In this document: positions 1 to 7,795 of the stretch, piece after piece
Position numbering within the stretch: the stretch's first letter is position 1
Layout of the letters: each line of letters opens with the position of its first letter
Assembly: GCF_016908635.1 (NCBI RefSeq)
Contig: NZ_JAFBEG010000011.1
Span: 1-64,000, forward strand
From: Sporohalobacter salinus
GTDB lineage: Bacteria > Bacillota > Halanaerobiia > Halobacteroidales > Acetohalobiaceae
Direction of reading: 5' to 3'
DNA length: 64,000 nucleotides
Translations under genes and position numbers: made by a program
Notes under the pieces: model-generated
What the model saw: only the letters and a program-made list of their open reading frames with translations
Told to the model about the DNA's origin: nothing
Databases searched by the model: none

Positions 1-104
1 CTCTCCTTTCTTTGTAGTTATGTTTTAGTGGGTTAAAACTATTATACTCCTAGGAAGGAGAGGGGTTCAAGTTTCATATAACTTAACAGAACTTTGAGAA
101 GTAT
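1..104 (+). promoter_or_regulatory. Leader upstream of hnd operon with SD-containing inverted repeat
   Basis: This stretch before hndA holds no gene. At about 48-61 the sequence CTCCTAGGAAGGAG is an inverted repeat (CTCCT/AGGAG) that includes a strong Shine-Dalgarno-like AGGAAGGAG. That SD sits over 40 nt upstream of the annotated TTG start, with an in-frame TAA at 84-86 between them, so it does not obviously serve hndA. Its role is unclear: it could belong to a very short leader ORF or to a hairpin. The promoter probably lies outside the window. Confidence 0.3.
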
Positions 105-551
105 TTGGAGCCGCTATATGAAATTCTGAATAACCATGAGAAAAAGGAAAAGAGTCTAATACCAATTTTACAGGATGTTCAGAATGAATATGATTATCTT
201 CCAGAGGCAGTTCTTAGGAGAGTAGCTACAGAAATTGGAATGTCATTAAGTCAGGTTTATGGAGTAGCAACGTTTTATTCCCAATTTCATTTAGAACCAA
301 GAGGTGACAACATTATTAGGGTATGTATGGGGACTGCTTGCCATGTAAGGGGAGGAGAAGATATCCTTAATAAGATTGAAGAAGAATTAGGAGTTGATGA
401 AGGTGAAACTACTGATGATCTTAAATTTACTTTAGAATCAGTAGCTTGTATTGGGGCTTGTGGATTAGCTCCTGTAATTATGATTAATGATGATACTCAT
501 GGACGTCTTACCCCTGACAAAGTACCAGAAATATTAGAGCAATATCAATAA
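105..551 (+). CDS. hndA: NADP-reducing hydrogenase subunit A (NuoE-like [2Fe-2S] protein)
   Basis: NuoE/HydC-type thioredoxin-fold subunit (148 aa) of a cytoplasmic multimeric [FeFe]-hydrogenase. It carries one [2Fe-2S] cluster that helps pass electrons between the flavin subunit and the hydrogenase. The four Cys ligands are visible as C-x4-C (CMGTAC) and C-x3-C (CIGAC). It is first in the order A-B-C-D known from hnd operons. The start is a TTG with only a weak purine stretch (GAGAAG, 96-101) directly upstream; no in-frame ATG exists after the TAA at 84-86. The family assignment is firm; the exact start is not. Confidence 0.9.
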   Translation: MEPLYEILNNHEKKEKSLIPILQDVQNEYDYLPEAVLRRVATEIGMSLSQVYGVATFYSQFHLEPRGDNIIRVCMGTACHVRGGEDILNKIEEELGVDEGETTDDLKFTLESVACIGACGLAPVIMINDDTHGRLTPDKVPEILEQYQ

Positions 552-583
552 GTTAAATATTTAACTTGCGGAGGTGATCAATT

Positions 584-949
584 GTGAAGTCATTAGAAGA
601 ATTAAATGAATTAAAAGAAAAGGTGCAAAAGGATTTGAACACAAGAAAAAGTGAAGGTAAACCTAAAGTAATTGTAGGTATGGGGACTTGTGGTATTGCA
701 GCAGGAGCAAGAAAGATTATGCAGGCACTTTTGGATGAAATCAACAAGAGAGATTTGGATGTAATTGTTTCTCAGACTGGTTGTATCGGTATGTGCGAAA
801 AAGAGCCATTAGTTGATGTTAAACTGCCGGGGAAAGATAGAATTACGTATGGCAGAGTGACTGAAGAGGATGCACAGCGAATAATAGTAGAACATGTAGT
901 TAACGGTAATATTGTAGAAGATTTAGTGGAGGCTAAATTAGAAGAGTAA
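584..949 (+). CDS. hndB: NADP-reducing hydrogenase subunit B ([2Fe-2S] thioredoxin-like ferredoxin)
   Basis: Small (121 aa) thioredoxin-like [2Fe-2S] ferredoxin of the Hnd complex, equivalent to a free-standing copy of the N-terminal domain of the next subunit. After an N-terminal helix (about residues 1-25) it has the Cys patterns GMGTCGIAAGA and TGCIGMCEKEP. It begins with GTG behind a good SD (GGAGGTGATC, spacing about 7), 32 nt after hndA and 29 nt before hndC, so the genes are one operon. Its role as an electron-transfer or assembly subunit is inferred from the family. Confidence 0.88.
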   Translation: MKSLEELNELKEKVQKDLNTRKSEGKPKVIVGMGTCGIAAGARKIMQALLDEINKRDLDVIVSQTGCIGMCEKEPLVDVKLPGKDRITYGRVTEEDAQRIIVEHVVNGNIVEDLVEAKLEE

Positions 950-978
950 TTACTAGGCTTTAAAGGAGGTATAATATA

Positions 979-2781
979 ATGTCAGAATCTATTTATAGAT
1001 CGCATATTTTGGTATGTGGAGGAACGGGATGTGTTTCTTCAGGCTGTAAAGAAGTACAGGAATCTCTAAAGGATGAATTGAAGAAACAAGATTTAATAGA
1101 TGAAATAAAGATTGTCGAAACTGGATGTCATGGTTTTTGTGAAAAAGGACCAATTTTAATTATTTATCCTGAAGGGGTATTTTATTGTGAAGTACAGCCT
1201 GGTGATATGGAAGAATTAGTAGAAGAACATATCCTAAAGGGAAGAATAGTAGATAGACTACTTTATGAAGAACCATTAACAGAGGAAAATATTCCAGCAT
1301 ATCAAAATATAGATTTCTATAAAAAACAACAACGAGTTGTATTATCCAATTGTGGTAAGATAGACCCAGAAAGTATTGAGGAATATATTGCAGAAGACGG
1401 ATATAAAGCAGTAGGAGAAGCCCTAACATCAATGACTCCAGAGGAAGTAATTGATGAAGTTAAAGAATCAGGACTGCGTGGTCGTGGGGGGGGAGGATTC
1501 CCAACAGGATTAAAATGGCAGTTTGCTTATGATGAAGAGGGTGATAAGAAATATATTATCTGTAATGCTGATGAAGGAGACCCTGGGGCTTTCATGGATC
1601 GGAGTATCTTAGAAGGTGACCCTCATAGAGTTATTGAAGGAATGATTATTGCTGCTTATGCTATTGGAGCAGATGAAGGATATGTTTATGTTCGAGCAGA
1701 ATACCCCTTAGCTATTAAGAGATTGGAAAAGGCTATTGAGCAGGCCGAAGAATTTGGTTTGTTAGGGGATAACTTATTTGAGTCAGGCTTTGATTTTAAG
1801 TTACAGATTAAGAAAGGTGCTGGAGCATTTGTTTGTGGTGAAGAAACAGCTTTAATGAATTCTATTGAAGGAAAACGTGGTATGCCTAGACCTCGTCCGC
1901 CGTTCCCAGCTCAGAAAGGGCTTTGGGGAAAACCATCAAACATCAATAATGTAGAAACTTATGCTAATGTACCAGTAATTATTCAAGAAGGAGCAGATGA
2001 ATATAAAAAAGTTGGAACTGAGGACAGTAAAGGAACTAAGATCTTTGCTATTACTGGTAAGATAAATAATACTGGTTTAGCTGAAGTGCCAATGGGAATT
2101 ACAATGCATGAAATCATCTATGATATTGGGGGAGGAATTATAGATGGTAAAGACTTTAAAGCAGTTCAGATTGGCGGACCATCCGGTGGCTGTCTCCCAG
2201 AAGACAAGTTAGATTTATCTATTGATTATGATTCCCTTATTGAAGCTGGAGCTATGATGGGCTCTGGTGGATTAGTTGTTATGGATGAAGATACATGTAT
2301 GGTGGATGTGGCTAAGTTTTTCTTAGACTTTACTCAGAGTGAATCTTGTGGAAAGTGTACTCCATGTCGTGAAGGGACAAAGCGAATGTTAGAGATTTTA
2401 GAGCGAATTACTGCAGGAGAAGGGAAAGAGGGAGATATTGAATTATTAGAAGAGTTGTCATATCATATCAAAGCTACTTCCCTTTGTGGTTTAGGACAGA
2501 CAGCTGCTAATCCTGTTTTGAGTACTCTGCAGTACTTCCGAGATGAATATGAAGCTCACATTTGTGATGAAACATGTCCGGCTGGAAGTTGTGATGGATT
2601 AGTGAAAGGTTATGTAATAGACGAAGAAGTTTGTATTGGCTGTACATCTTGTATTGATGTCTGTCCTGTTGATGCAATTGAAGGTGAAAAGAAAGAAGCT
2701 CATAAGATTGATATTGATAAATGCATTAATTGTGGTTCTTGTGTTGATGAATGTCCAGTTGATGCTATTTCACAAGGTTAG
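979..2781 (+). CDS. hndC: NADP-reducing hydrogenase subunit C (NuoF-like flavoprotein)
   Basis: Diaphorase subunit (600 aa) that oxidises NAD(P)H on FMN, the likely bifurcating site in trimeric and tetrameric [FeFe]-hydrogenases. Domains in order: thioredoxin-like [2Fe-2S] (about 8-95, CGGTGC and TGCHGFC); the NuoF nucleotide/FMN domain with RGRGGGGFPTG (about 167-177) and GAGAFVCGEETAL (about 281); an SLBB region; the N3-type [4Fe-4S] motif ESCGKCTPCREG (about 455); and a C-terminal 2x[4Fe-4S] ferredoxin (CIGCTSC, CINCGSC; about 550-600). Length and order match HndC/HydB. It starts with ATG behind AAAGGAGG. Confidence 0.95.
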   Translation: MSESIYRSHILVCGGTGCVSSGCKEVQESLKDELKKQDLIDEIKIVETGCHGFCEKGPILIIYPEGVFYCEVQPGDMEELVEEHILKGRIVDRLLYEEPLTEENIPAYQNIDFYKKQQRVVLSNCGKIDPESIEEYIAEDGYKAVGEALTSMTPEEVIDEVKESGLRGRGGGGFPTGLKWQFAYDEEGDKKYIICNADEGDPGAFMDRSILEGDPHRVIEGMIIAAYAIGADEGYVYVRAEYPLAIKRLEKAIEQAEEFGLLGDNLFESGFDFKLQIKKGAGAFVCGEETALMNSIEGKRGMPRPRPPFPAQKGLWGKPSNINNVETYANVPVIIQEGADEYKKVGTEDSKGTKIFAITGKINNTGLAEVPMGITMHEIIYDIGGGIIDGKDFKAVQIGGPSGGCLPEDKLDLSIDYDSLIEAGAMMGSGGLVVMDEDTCMVDVAKFFLDFTQSESCGKCTPCREGTKRMLEILERITAGEGKEGDIELLEELSYHIKATSLCGLGQTAANPVLSTLQYFRDEYEAHICDETCPAGSCDGLVKGYVIDEEVCIGCTSCIDVCPVDAIEGEKKEAHKIDIDKCINCGSCVDECPVDAISQG

Positions 2782-2806
2782 TAATAAGGAAAGGGAGTGA
2801 TGAAGA

Positions 2807-4558
2807 ATGGATACAGTTATGTTGACTCACAAAGATACTGTTAGTTTAACAATAGATGGTCAGGAAGTGGAAGTTGAAAAAGAGAGTACCGTTTTAGAAG
2901 CAGCACGTGAATTGGGTATTGAGATTCCGACGCTCTGTTATCATAAAGAGCTAACTCTCTTTGGTTCTTGTCGTGTTTGTGAGGTAGAGGATGAAAAGAA
3001 TGGGCAGTTATTAGCCTCCTGTGTAACACCAGTAACTGAAGGAATGAAGATTAGAACTAATAGTGCTAGAGCTAGACGAGCTAGAAGAATGAATGTAGAA
3101 CTTTTATTGGCTAATCATCCTAATGAATGTTTGACTTGTGACCGAAATGGAACTTGTGAATTGCAAGAAATTGCTTACGATCTTGGAGTGCATGAAATTA
3201 GGTTTGAGGGAGAAACTAGAGAGCATCCAATTGATACTGAAGGGCCTTCATTGAAACGTGATCCAAATAAATGTATTCTTTGTGGACGTTGTGTTAGAGT
3301 TTGTGATGAAATTCAGGAAGTTGCTGCTTTGGACTTTACGGAAAGAGGTTTTAATTCAACTGTAACTACTGCTTTCGATTTACCACAGAGTGAGATTAAT
3401 TGTACTAATTGTGGTCAATGTGCAGTAGTATGTCCAGTAGGGGCTATTACTGAAGTAAGTGAGATTGGTAATGTCTGGAGTGCTTTAGAGGATGAAGATA
3501 AGCATGTTGTTGTACAAGTTGCCCCTGCTATTCAGGCTAGTATTGGAGAAGAATTTGATATGGAACCTGGAACAGTAGTAACAGGTCAATTAATAACAGC
3601 TTTGGAAGAATTAGGTTTTGACAAGATATTCTCTACAGAGTTTACTGCTGACTTAACCATTTTGGAAGAAGGTAATGAATTATTAAAAAGAATTAAAGGA
3701 CAGAAGAAGCTTCCACAGTTTACTTCTTGTTGTCCAGGTTGGATTAAGTACTGTGAGCATAATCATCCAGAGTATTTAGATCATTTATCAACTGCTAAAT
3801 CACCGCAGCAGATGTTCTCTACTTTAGCTAAGACTTATTATGCAGAAAAAGAAGATATTGATCCAGAAAATATCTTTACTGTTGCTATCATGCCTTGTAC
3901 TGCTAAAAAGTATGAAAAAGAGAGAGAAGAAATGGATGATAGCGGTTATCAAGATACAGATGCAGTTTTGACTACTCGTGAGGCAGCAAGAATGATCAAG
4001 GAAATGGGAATTCAGTTTGATGAGTTACCTGACGGGAAGTATGATAAAATGATGGGAGCTCATACTGGAGCTGGAACTATCTTTGGTACTACTGGTGGAG
4101 TAATGGAAGCTGCATTACGAACTGCATATGAGGTATTGACAGATGATGAATTACCACGATTAGATTTGACCGAGGTACGTGGTATGGATGGACTGCGTGA
4201 TGCTAATATTCAGCTTGATGGTGAGAGTATTAAAGTAGCAGTTGTTCATGGTTTGAGGAATGCTGGTGAGTTATTAGATAAGATAAAAGCCGGCGAAGTA
4301 GAGTATGACTTTGTTGAAGTTATGGCTTGTCCTGGTGGATGTGTCGGCGGCGGTGGTCAGCCGTTGAATTCAACTACTATGGATGTTAAAGCCAAACGAA
4401 CCGAAGGAATATATCAAACAGATAAAGACAATACTATTAGAAAATCTCATGAAAATCCTCAAATTCTTAAATTGTATGAAGACTATTTAGGAGAACCATT
4501 AAGCAAAGAAGCACATCATTTACTTCATACAACCTATAAAGAACGATCAGAAAATTAA
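2807..4558 (+). CDS. hndD: [FeFe]-hydrogenase catalytic subunit (HndD/HydA)
   Basis: Catalytic H2-evolving subunit (583 aa) carrying the H-cluster. N-terminal [2Fe-2S] ferredoxin (about 10-85, CYHKELTLFGSCRVC), His-Cys [4Fe-4S] region, then 2x[4Fe-4S] (CILCGRCVRVC, CTNCGQCAVVC). The three H-cluster signatures are complete: L1 TSCCPGW (about 306), L2 MPCTAKK (about 362) and L3 MACPGGCVGGGGQP (about 506). L1 contains the second Cys used in proton transfer, and a small-subunit domain follows at the C-terminus. All residues expected for activity are present. It is last in the hnd operon, 26 nt after hndC, and is followed by a strong terminator. Maturation needs HydE/F/G, of which only hydG is in this window. 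Confidence 0.96.
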   Translation: MDTVMLTHKDTVSLTIDGQEVEVEKESTVLEAARELGIEIPTLCYHKELTLFGSCRVCEVEDEKNGQLLASCVTPVTEGMKIRTNSARARRARRMNVELLLANHPNECLTCDRNGTCELQEIAYDLGVHEIRFEGETREHPIDTEGPSLKRDPNKCILCGRCVRVCDEIQEVAALDFTERGFNSTVTTAFDLPQSEINCTNCGQCAVVCPVGAITEVSEIGNVWSALEDEDKHVVVQVAPAIQASIGEEFDMEPGTVVTGQLITALEELGFDKIFSTEFTADLTILEEGNELLKRIKGQKKLPQFTSCCPGWIKYCEHNHPEYLDHLSTAKSPQQMFSTLAKTYYAEKEDIDPENIFTVAIMPCTAKKYEKEREEMDDSGYQDTDAVLTTREAARMIKEMGIQFDELPDGKYDKMMGAHTGAGTIFGTTGGVMEAALRTAYEVLTDDELPRLDLTEVRGMDGLRDANIQLDGESIKVAVVHGLRNAGELLDKIKAGEVEYDFVEVMACPGGCVGGGGQPLNSTTMDVKAKRTEGIYQTDKDNTIRKSHENPQILKLYEDYLGEPLSKEAHHLLHTTYKERSEN

Positions 4559-4570
4559 TTATTTGTATTG

Positions 4571-4605
4571 GACAGATAGGAAATTTCCTATCTGTCTTTT
4601 ATTTT
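4571..4605 (+). terminator. Intrinsic terminator of the hnd operon
   Basis: A perfect palindrome GACAGATAGGAAA/TTTCCTATCTGTC (4571-4596) is followed by TTTTATTTT, 13 nt after the hndD stop. Confidence 0.9.
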
Positions 4606-4608
4606 CCC

Positions 4609-4637
4609 TTGCATATTTATATATTATTGTGTATAAT
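4609..4637 (+). promoter_or_regulatory. Sigma-A promoter for the amino-acid binding protein
   Basis: TTGCAT (4609-4614), a 17-nt spacer and TATAAT (4632-4637), about 50 nt before the gene. It closely resembles the promoter at 5552-5580. Confidence 0.75.
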
Positions 4638-4686
4638 TATAATAACTTAATTAAGTAACTATATAAAATCGAGGAGGAAGATGATA

Positions 4687-5472
4687 ATGAATAAAGGAAT
4701 GAAATTATTTTTAGTAGTATTATTAGGACTAGCCTTAGCTATAGGAGTAGTTGGTTGTGGGGGAGCTAAAAAGGAAGAAGCAAAGACTACCTTTGATAAA
4801 ATAAAAGAAGAAGGTAAGTTAGTAGTGGGTTGTTCTGCTGATTATAAGCCTTTTGAATATCCTAATGAAGACGGAAAGATTGTAGGCTTTGATGTAGAGT
4901 TTATGAAAGCAGTTGGAGAGGAATTAGGTTTAGAAGTAGAGTTTACGGATACTGCTTTTGATGGTTTAATTCCTAGTCTAAAATCTAAAAAGTTTGATGT
5001 AATTGCTTCAGCAATGACAATTACAGATAAAAGGGCAAAAACAGTTGATTTTTCACAGCCTTATTTCAATGCTGGGCAGGTTATTGCAGTTAAAGAAGGA
5101 AGTAATGATGTTAAAAAGCCAGAAGATTTAGCAGGAAAAGTAGTTGGAGTTCAATTAGGGACAACAGGAGATCTAAAAGCAAGTGAGATTGAAGACATCA
5201 AAAAAGTTAAACGATATCAGAAGATTACTCAGGCCTTTATTGAGTTACGGAATGAAAGAATTGATGCAGTGGTTAATGACCTACCGGTAACAGCAGCTTA
5301 TATTATGGATAATCCTGATGTGAAAATTATAGGAAAACCATTTACTGAAGAAAATTACGGTATTGCTATGCGCAAAGGAGACGATGAGTTAGAAAAGAAA
5401 ATTAATAAAACAATTAAAAAGCTAAAAGAAAATGGTACTTATGATGAACTTTATAATAAGTGGTTTAAATAA
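4687..5472 (+). CDS. Amino-acid ABC transporter substrate-binding lipoprotein (SBP family 3)
   Basis: Extracytoplasmic receptor of a polar amino-acid ABC importer (about 261 aa). The signal peptide ends in a lipobox (GVVGC), so it should be lipid-anchored. The rest is the two-lobed SBP_bac_3 fold with typical GFDVEFMKAVGEELG, IASAMTITDKRAKTVDFSQPY and QLGTTGD segments. I place the start at ATG 4687, because the SD AGGAGG at 4672-4677 is 9 nt away; the earlier ATG at 4681 is only 3 nt from it. The substrate cannot be told from sequence alone (glutamine, arginine and cystine receptors look alike). It has its own promoter and a weak terminator, separating it from the permease. Confidence 0.9.
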   Translation: MNKGMKLFLVVLLGLALAIGVVGCGGAKKEEAKTTFDKIKEEGKLVVGCSADYKPFEYPNEDGKIVGFDVEFMKAVGEELGLEVEFTDTAFDGLIPSLKSKKFDVIASAMTITDKRAKTVDFSQPYFNAGQVIAVKEGSNDVKKPEDLAGKVVGVQLGTTGDLKASEIEDIKKVKRYQKITQAFIELRNERIDAVVNDLPVTAAYIMDNPDVKIIGKPFTEENYGIAMRKGDDELEKKINKTIKKLKENGTYDELYNKWFK

Positions 5473-5503
5473 GGAATATAAAACTTAATATTTGTTCTTT
5501 ATA

Positions 5504-5544
5504 AGGGATATTTATCGATATAGATAGATATCTCTTTTTTCTTT
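5504..5544 (+). terminator. Weak intrinsic terminator between binding protein and permease
   Basis: AGGGATAT (5504-5511) pairs with ATATCTCT (5528-5535), including one G-U pair, and is followed by TTTTTCTTTTC. It probably allows partial read-through or separates the two transcription units. Confidence 0.55.
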
Positions 5545-5551
5545 TCATTTC

Positions 5552-5580
5552 TTGCATACTTATTAAAATTATTGTATAAT
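5552..5580 (+). promoter_or_regulatory. Sigma-A promoter for permease-ATPase genes
   Basis: TTGCAT (5552-5557), a 17-nt spacer and TATAAT (5575-5580). The surrounding bases (CTTGCATA..TTAT..ATTGTATAATTATA) strongly resemble the promoter of the binding-protein gene. Confidence 0.75.
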
Positions 5581-5635
5581 TATATATGTTAGCAAATTTG
5601 TTTGGAAAGTTAGATTAAGAAAGGAAGTGAGCTAG

Positions 5636-6283
5636 ATGTATGAAGCTTTTATTGAAGCAGTACCCTTTTTATTAAAAGGGTCGTTGATGACAGTTAAAAT
5701 TACAACAATTGCTGTAGGAATGGGAATTATTTTAGGTGTTATTCTTGGATTAGGTCGTGTTTCTAGAAATCAAATTATAGCTGGATTTGCCAAAAGTTAT
5801 ATTGAAGTATTTAGAGGGACTCCTTTATTGATCCAGTTATTTATTCTCTATTATGGTTTACCTTCATTAGGAATTAATTTAACCCCTTATATAGCAGCAG
5901 TTATAGGGTTAGGTTTAAATAGTGGAGCTTATGTAGGAGAGATTGTTCGAGGCGGTATTGAATCTATTGATAAAGGTCAGATGGAGGCAGCTCGGTCAGT
6001 TGGAATGTCATATACTCAGTCAATGCGTTATATTATTCTGCCCCAGGCCTTTAAATCTATTATTCCAGCTTTAGGAAATGAATTTATTGCTTTACTCAAA
6101 GATTCTTCTTTAGTATCGGTAATTGCTGTTAAAGATTTAACAAGACAGGGAAGACTAATTATTAGTAGAACTTACCAATCTTTTTTCATATTTTTGACAG
6201 TAGCAGCATTTTATTTTATAATGGTATTTATAATGACTAGATTTGTAAATTATGCAGAAAGGAAGTTAAAGACTAGTGATTAG
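5636..6283 (+). CDS. Amino-acid ABC transporter permease (HisM/GlnP family)
   Basis: Inner-membrane permease (215 aa) of a polar amino-acid importer. It has about five hydrophobic segments, the family signature [14 protein letters not shown] (about 61-75) and the EAA loop [17 protein letters not shown] with the following [16 protein letters not shown], which docks on the ATPase. ATG start behind GGAAGTGAG. The last 8 nt overlap the ATPase gene, so the two are translationally coupled. As only one permease gene is present it probably works as a homodimer (inference). Confidence 0.92.
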   Translation: MYEAFIEAVPFLLKGSLMTVKITTIAVGMGIILGVILGLGRVSRNQIIAGFAKSYIEVFRGTPLLIQLFILYYGLPSLGINLTPYIAAVIGLGLNSGAYVGEIVRGGIESIDKGQMEAARSVGMSYTQSMRYIILPQAFKSIIPALGNEFIALLKDSSLVSVIAVKDLTRQGRLIISRTYQSFFIFLTVAAFYFIMVFIMTRFVNYAERKLKTSD

Positions 6284-6998
6284 AGTCGAAAATTTATATA
6301 AGAATTTTGGTGACCTAGAAGTTTTGAAGGATATAAATTTTGAAATAGACGCAGGAGAGGTAGTAGTAATTATTGGTCCCAGTGGTTCAGGGAAGAGTAC
6401 TGTGTTGCGCTGTATTAATCTGTTAGAAGAGTTGACTTCTGGTCAAATTTATATTGAAGAAACTTCTATGGATGATCCAGAGACAGATATCAATCTGATG
6501 CGCCAAAGAGTAGGTATGGTTTTTCAGCAATTTAATTTATTTCCTCATAAGACTTCATTAGAGAATATAACTCTAGCTCCCATTAAAGTAAAGAATATTT
6601 CCGAAAGTGAAGCTGAAGAGATTGCCTATGAGTTATTGGATAAGGTAGGTCTGCGGGATAAAGCAGATGTCTACCCTGCTCAGTTATCAGGTGGTCAAAA
6701 ACAGAGGATTGCTATTGCTCGAGCTTTAGCTATGGAGCCTAAAGTGATGTTATTTGATGAGCCTACATCCGCTTTAGATCCAGAGATGGTAGGTGAAGTA
6801 TTAGAGGTTATGAGAGCTTTAGCTGAAGAAGGAATGACTATGGCAGTAGTTACTCATGAGATGGGTTTTGCTCGTGAAGTAGGAGATAGAATTTTCTTTA
6901 TGGATGAGGGAAGAATAGTTGAAACAGGGCCTCCAGAGCAGATATTTGATGAGCCGCAAGAGGAAAGAACTCAGGAATTTTTGAGTAAGATTCTTTAA
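6276..6998 (+). CDS. Amino-acid ABC transporter ATP-binding protein (GlnQ-like)
   Basis: Cytoplasmic ATPase (240 aa) energising the importer. Walker A is GPSGSGKST (about 33-41), Q-loop [10 protein letters not shown], signature LSGGQKQR (about 138), Walker [14 protein letters not shown] and the switch His in VTHEMGF. All catalytic motifs are intact. It starts with GTG inside the end of the permease gene. The family is polar amino-acid uptake (PAAT); the specific substrate remains unknown. Confidence 0.94.
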   Translation: MIRVENLYKNFGDLEVLKDINFEIDAGEVVVIIGPSGSGKSTVLRCINLLEELTSGQIYIEETSMDDPETDINLMRQRVGMVFQQFNLFPHKTSLENITLAPIKVKNISESEAEEIAYELLDKVGLRDKADVYPAQLSGGQKQRIAIARALAMEPKVMLFDEPTSALDPEMVGEVLEVMRALAEEGMTMAVVTHEMGFAREVGDRIFFMDEGRIVETGPPEQIFDEPQEERTQEFLSKIL

Positions 6999-7037
6999 AT
7001 AGTATTTTAAATATTCAAATTATTTCAAGCAGGGATT

Positions 7038-7066
7038 TTTAGATTTGTATCGAATATTAGTATAAG
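7038..7066 (+). promoter_or_regulatory. Possible promoter for hpf
   Basis: A weak TTTAGA (7038-7043) lies 17 nt before TATAAG (7061-7066), 34 nt upstream of the chosen start. A stationary-phase sigma factor could also act here; I cannot tell. Confidence 0.35.
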
Positions 7067-7100
7067 AGTAGGATTGATAAAAGAAGGGAGCTGGTTTGTA

Positions 7101-7649
7101 ATGAAATTTATAATCAGAGGTAAGAATATTGAGGTTACGGATGCATTAAAGCAGTATACCGAAGAGAAAATAGGTAAGATTGAGAAGTATTTTGATGATC
7201 TACCTATTGAAGCGAGAATTTCATTAGAAGTCGAAAAAGAGAGACATATTGTCGAAGTTACAGTCTATATCGACGGCTTAATAATCAGAGGTGAAGAGGT
7301 TACTGGAGATATGTATGCCTCAATTGATGGTGTTATCGAGAAACTAGAGCGTCAAATTCATAAATATAAGACAAGAATCAACCGTAAAATTAAAGAAGAA
7401 AGAAGAGAATTAAAGGCTGATTTAGCAGAGGTGAATCTTCTGGATGAAGATGAAGAAGATGATGAGCCGGAGATTGTTAGAACCAAGCGTTTTGCTATGA
7501 AGCCGATGAATGTTGAGGAAGCAGTAATGCAGATGGAACTGCTTGATCATGACTTCTTTGTTTTCTTAAATTCAGCTTCCGAAGAGGTAAATGTTGTTTA
7601 TAAACGAAATGCTGGAGATTACGGTTTGATTGAGCCAACTTTAGGTTAA
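7101..7649 (+). CDS. hpf: Ribosome hibernation promoting factor, long form
   Basis: Binds 30S subunits and dimerises 70S ribosomes into inactive 100S particles in stationary phase. The N-terminal RaiA/HPF domain (about 1-100) begins MKFIIRGKNIEVTDALKQY; an acidic linker (DEDEEDDEPE) follows. The C-terminal dimerisation domain has FAMKPMNVEEAVMQMELL and FFVFLNS. The length (182 aa) is that of the Firmicute long form. The start is ATG 7101 behind GAAGGGAG; an in-frame TTG at 7074 would add nine residues before the conserved N-terminus and lacks a good SD. It sits just upstream of secA, as often in Firmicutes. Confidence 0.93.
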   Translation: MKFIIRGKNIEVTDALKQYTEEKIGKIEKYFDDLPIEARISLEVEKERHIVEVTVYIDGLIIRGEEVTGDMYASIDGVIEKLERQIHKYKTRINRKIKEERRELKADLAEVNLLDEDEEDDEPEIVRTKRFAMKPMNVEEAVMQMELLDHDFFVFLNSASEEVNVVYKRNAGDYGLIEPTLG

Positions 7650-7677
7650 ATAAATTTTAAAAATAATGTGATATCAA

Positions 7678-7719
7678 GGCTAGTTTGGATTTATTCCAAG
7701 CTAGCCCTTTTTAATTTTT
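7678..7719 (+). terminator. Intrinsic terminator after hpf
   Basis: GGCTAGTTTGG (7678-7688) pairs with CCAAGCTAGCC (one wobble), and the pair is followed by TTTTTAATTTTT. Confidence 0.8.
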
Positions 7720-7723
7720 GAAT

Positions 7724-7752
7724 TTGCTCTGACTATAATTGAGTGATATAAT
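7724..7752 (+). promoter_or_regulatory. Promoter for secA
   Basis: TTGCTC (7724-7729), a 17-nt spacer and TATAAT (7747-7752), 43 nt before secA. Another TATAAT at 7734-7739 has no clear -35. Confidence 0.6.
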
Positions 7753-7795
7753 TGAAAAGGAAAACAATAGGAGTATTAAAAAAGGGTGATAATTA

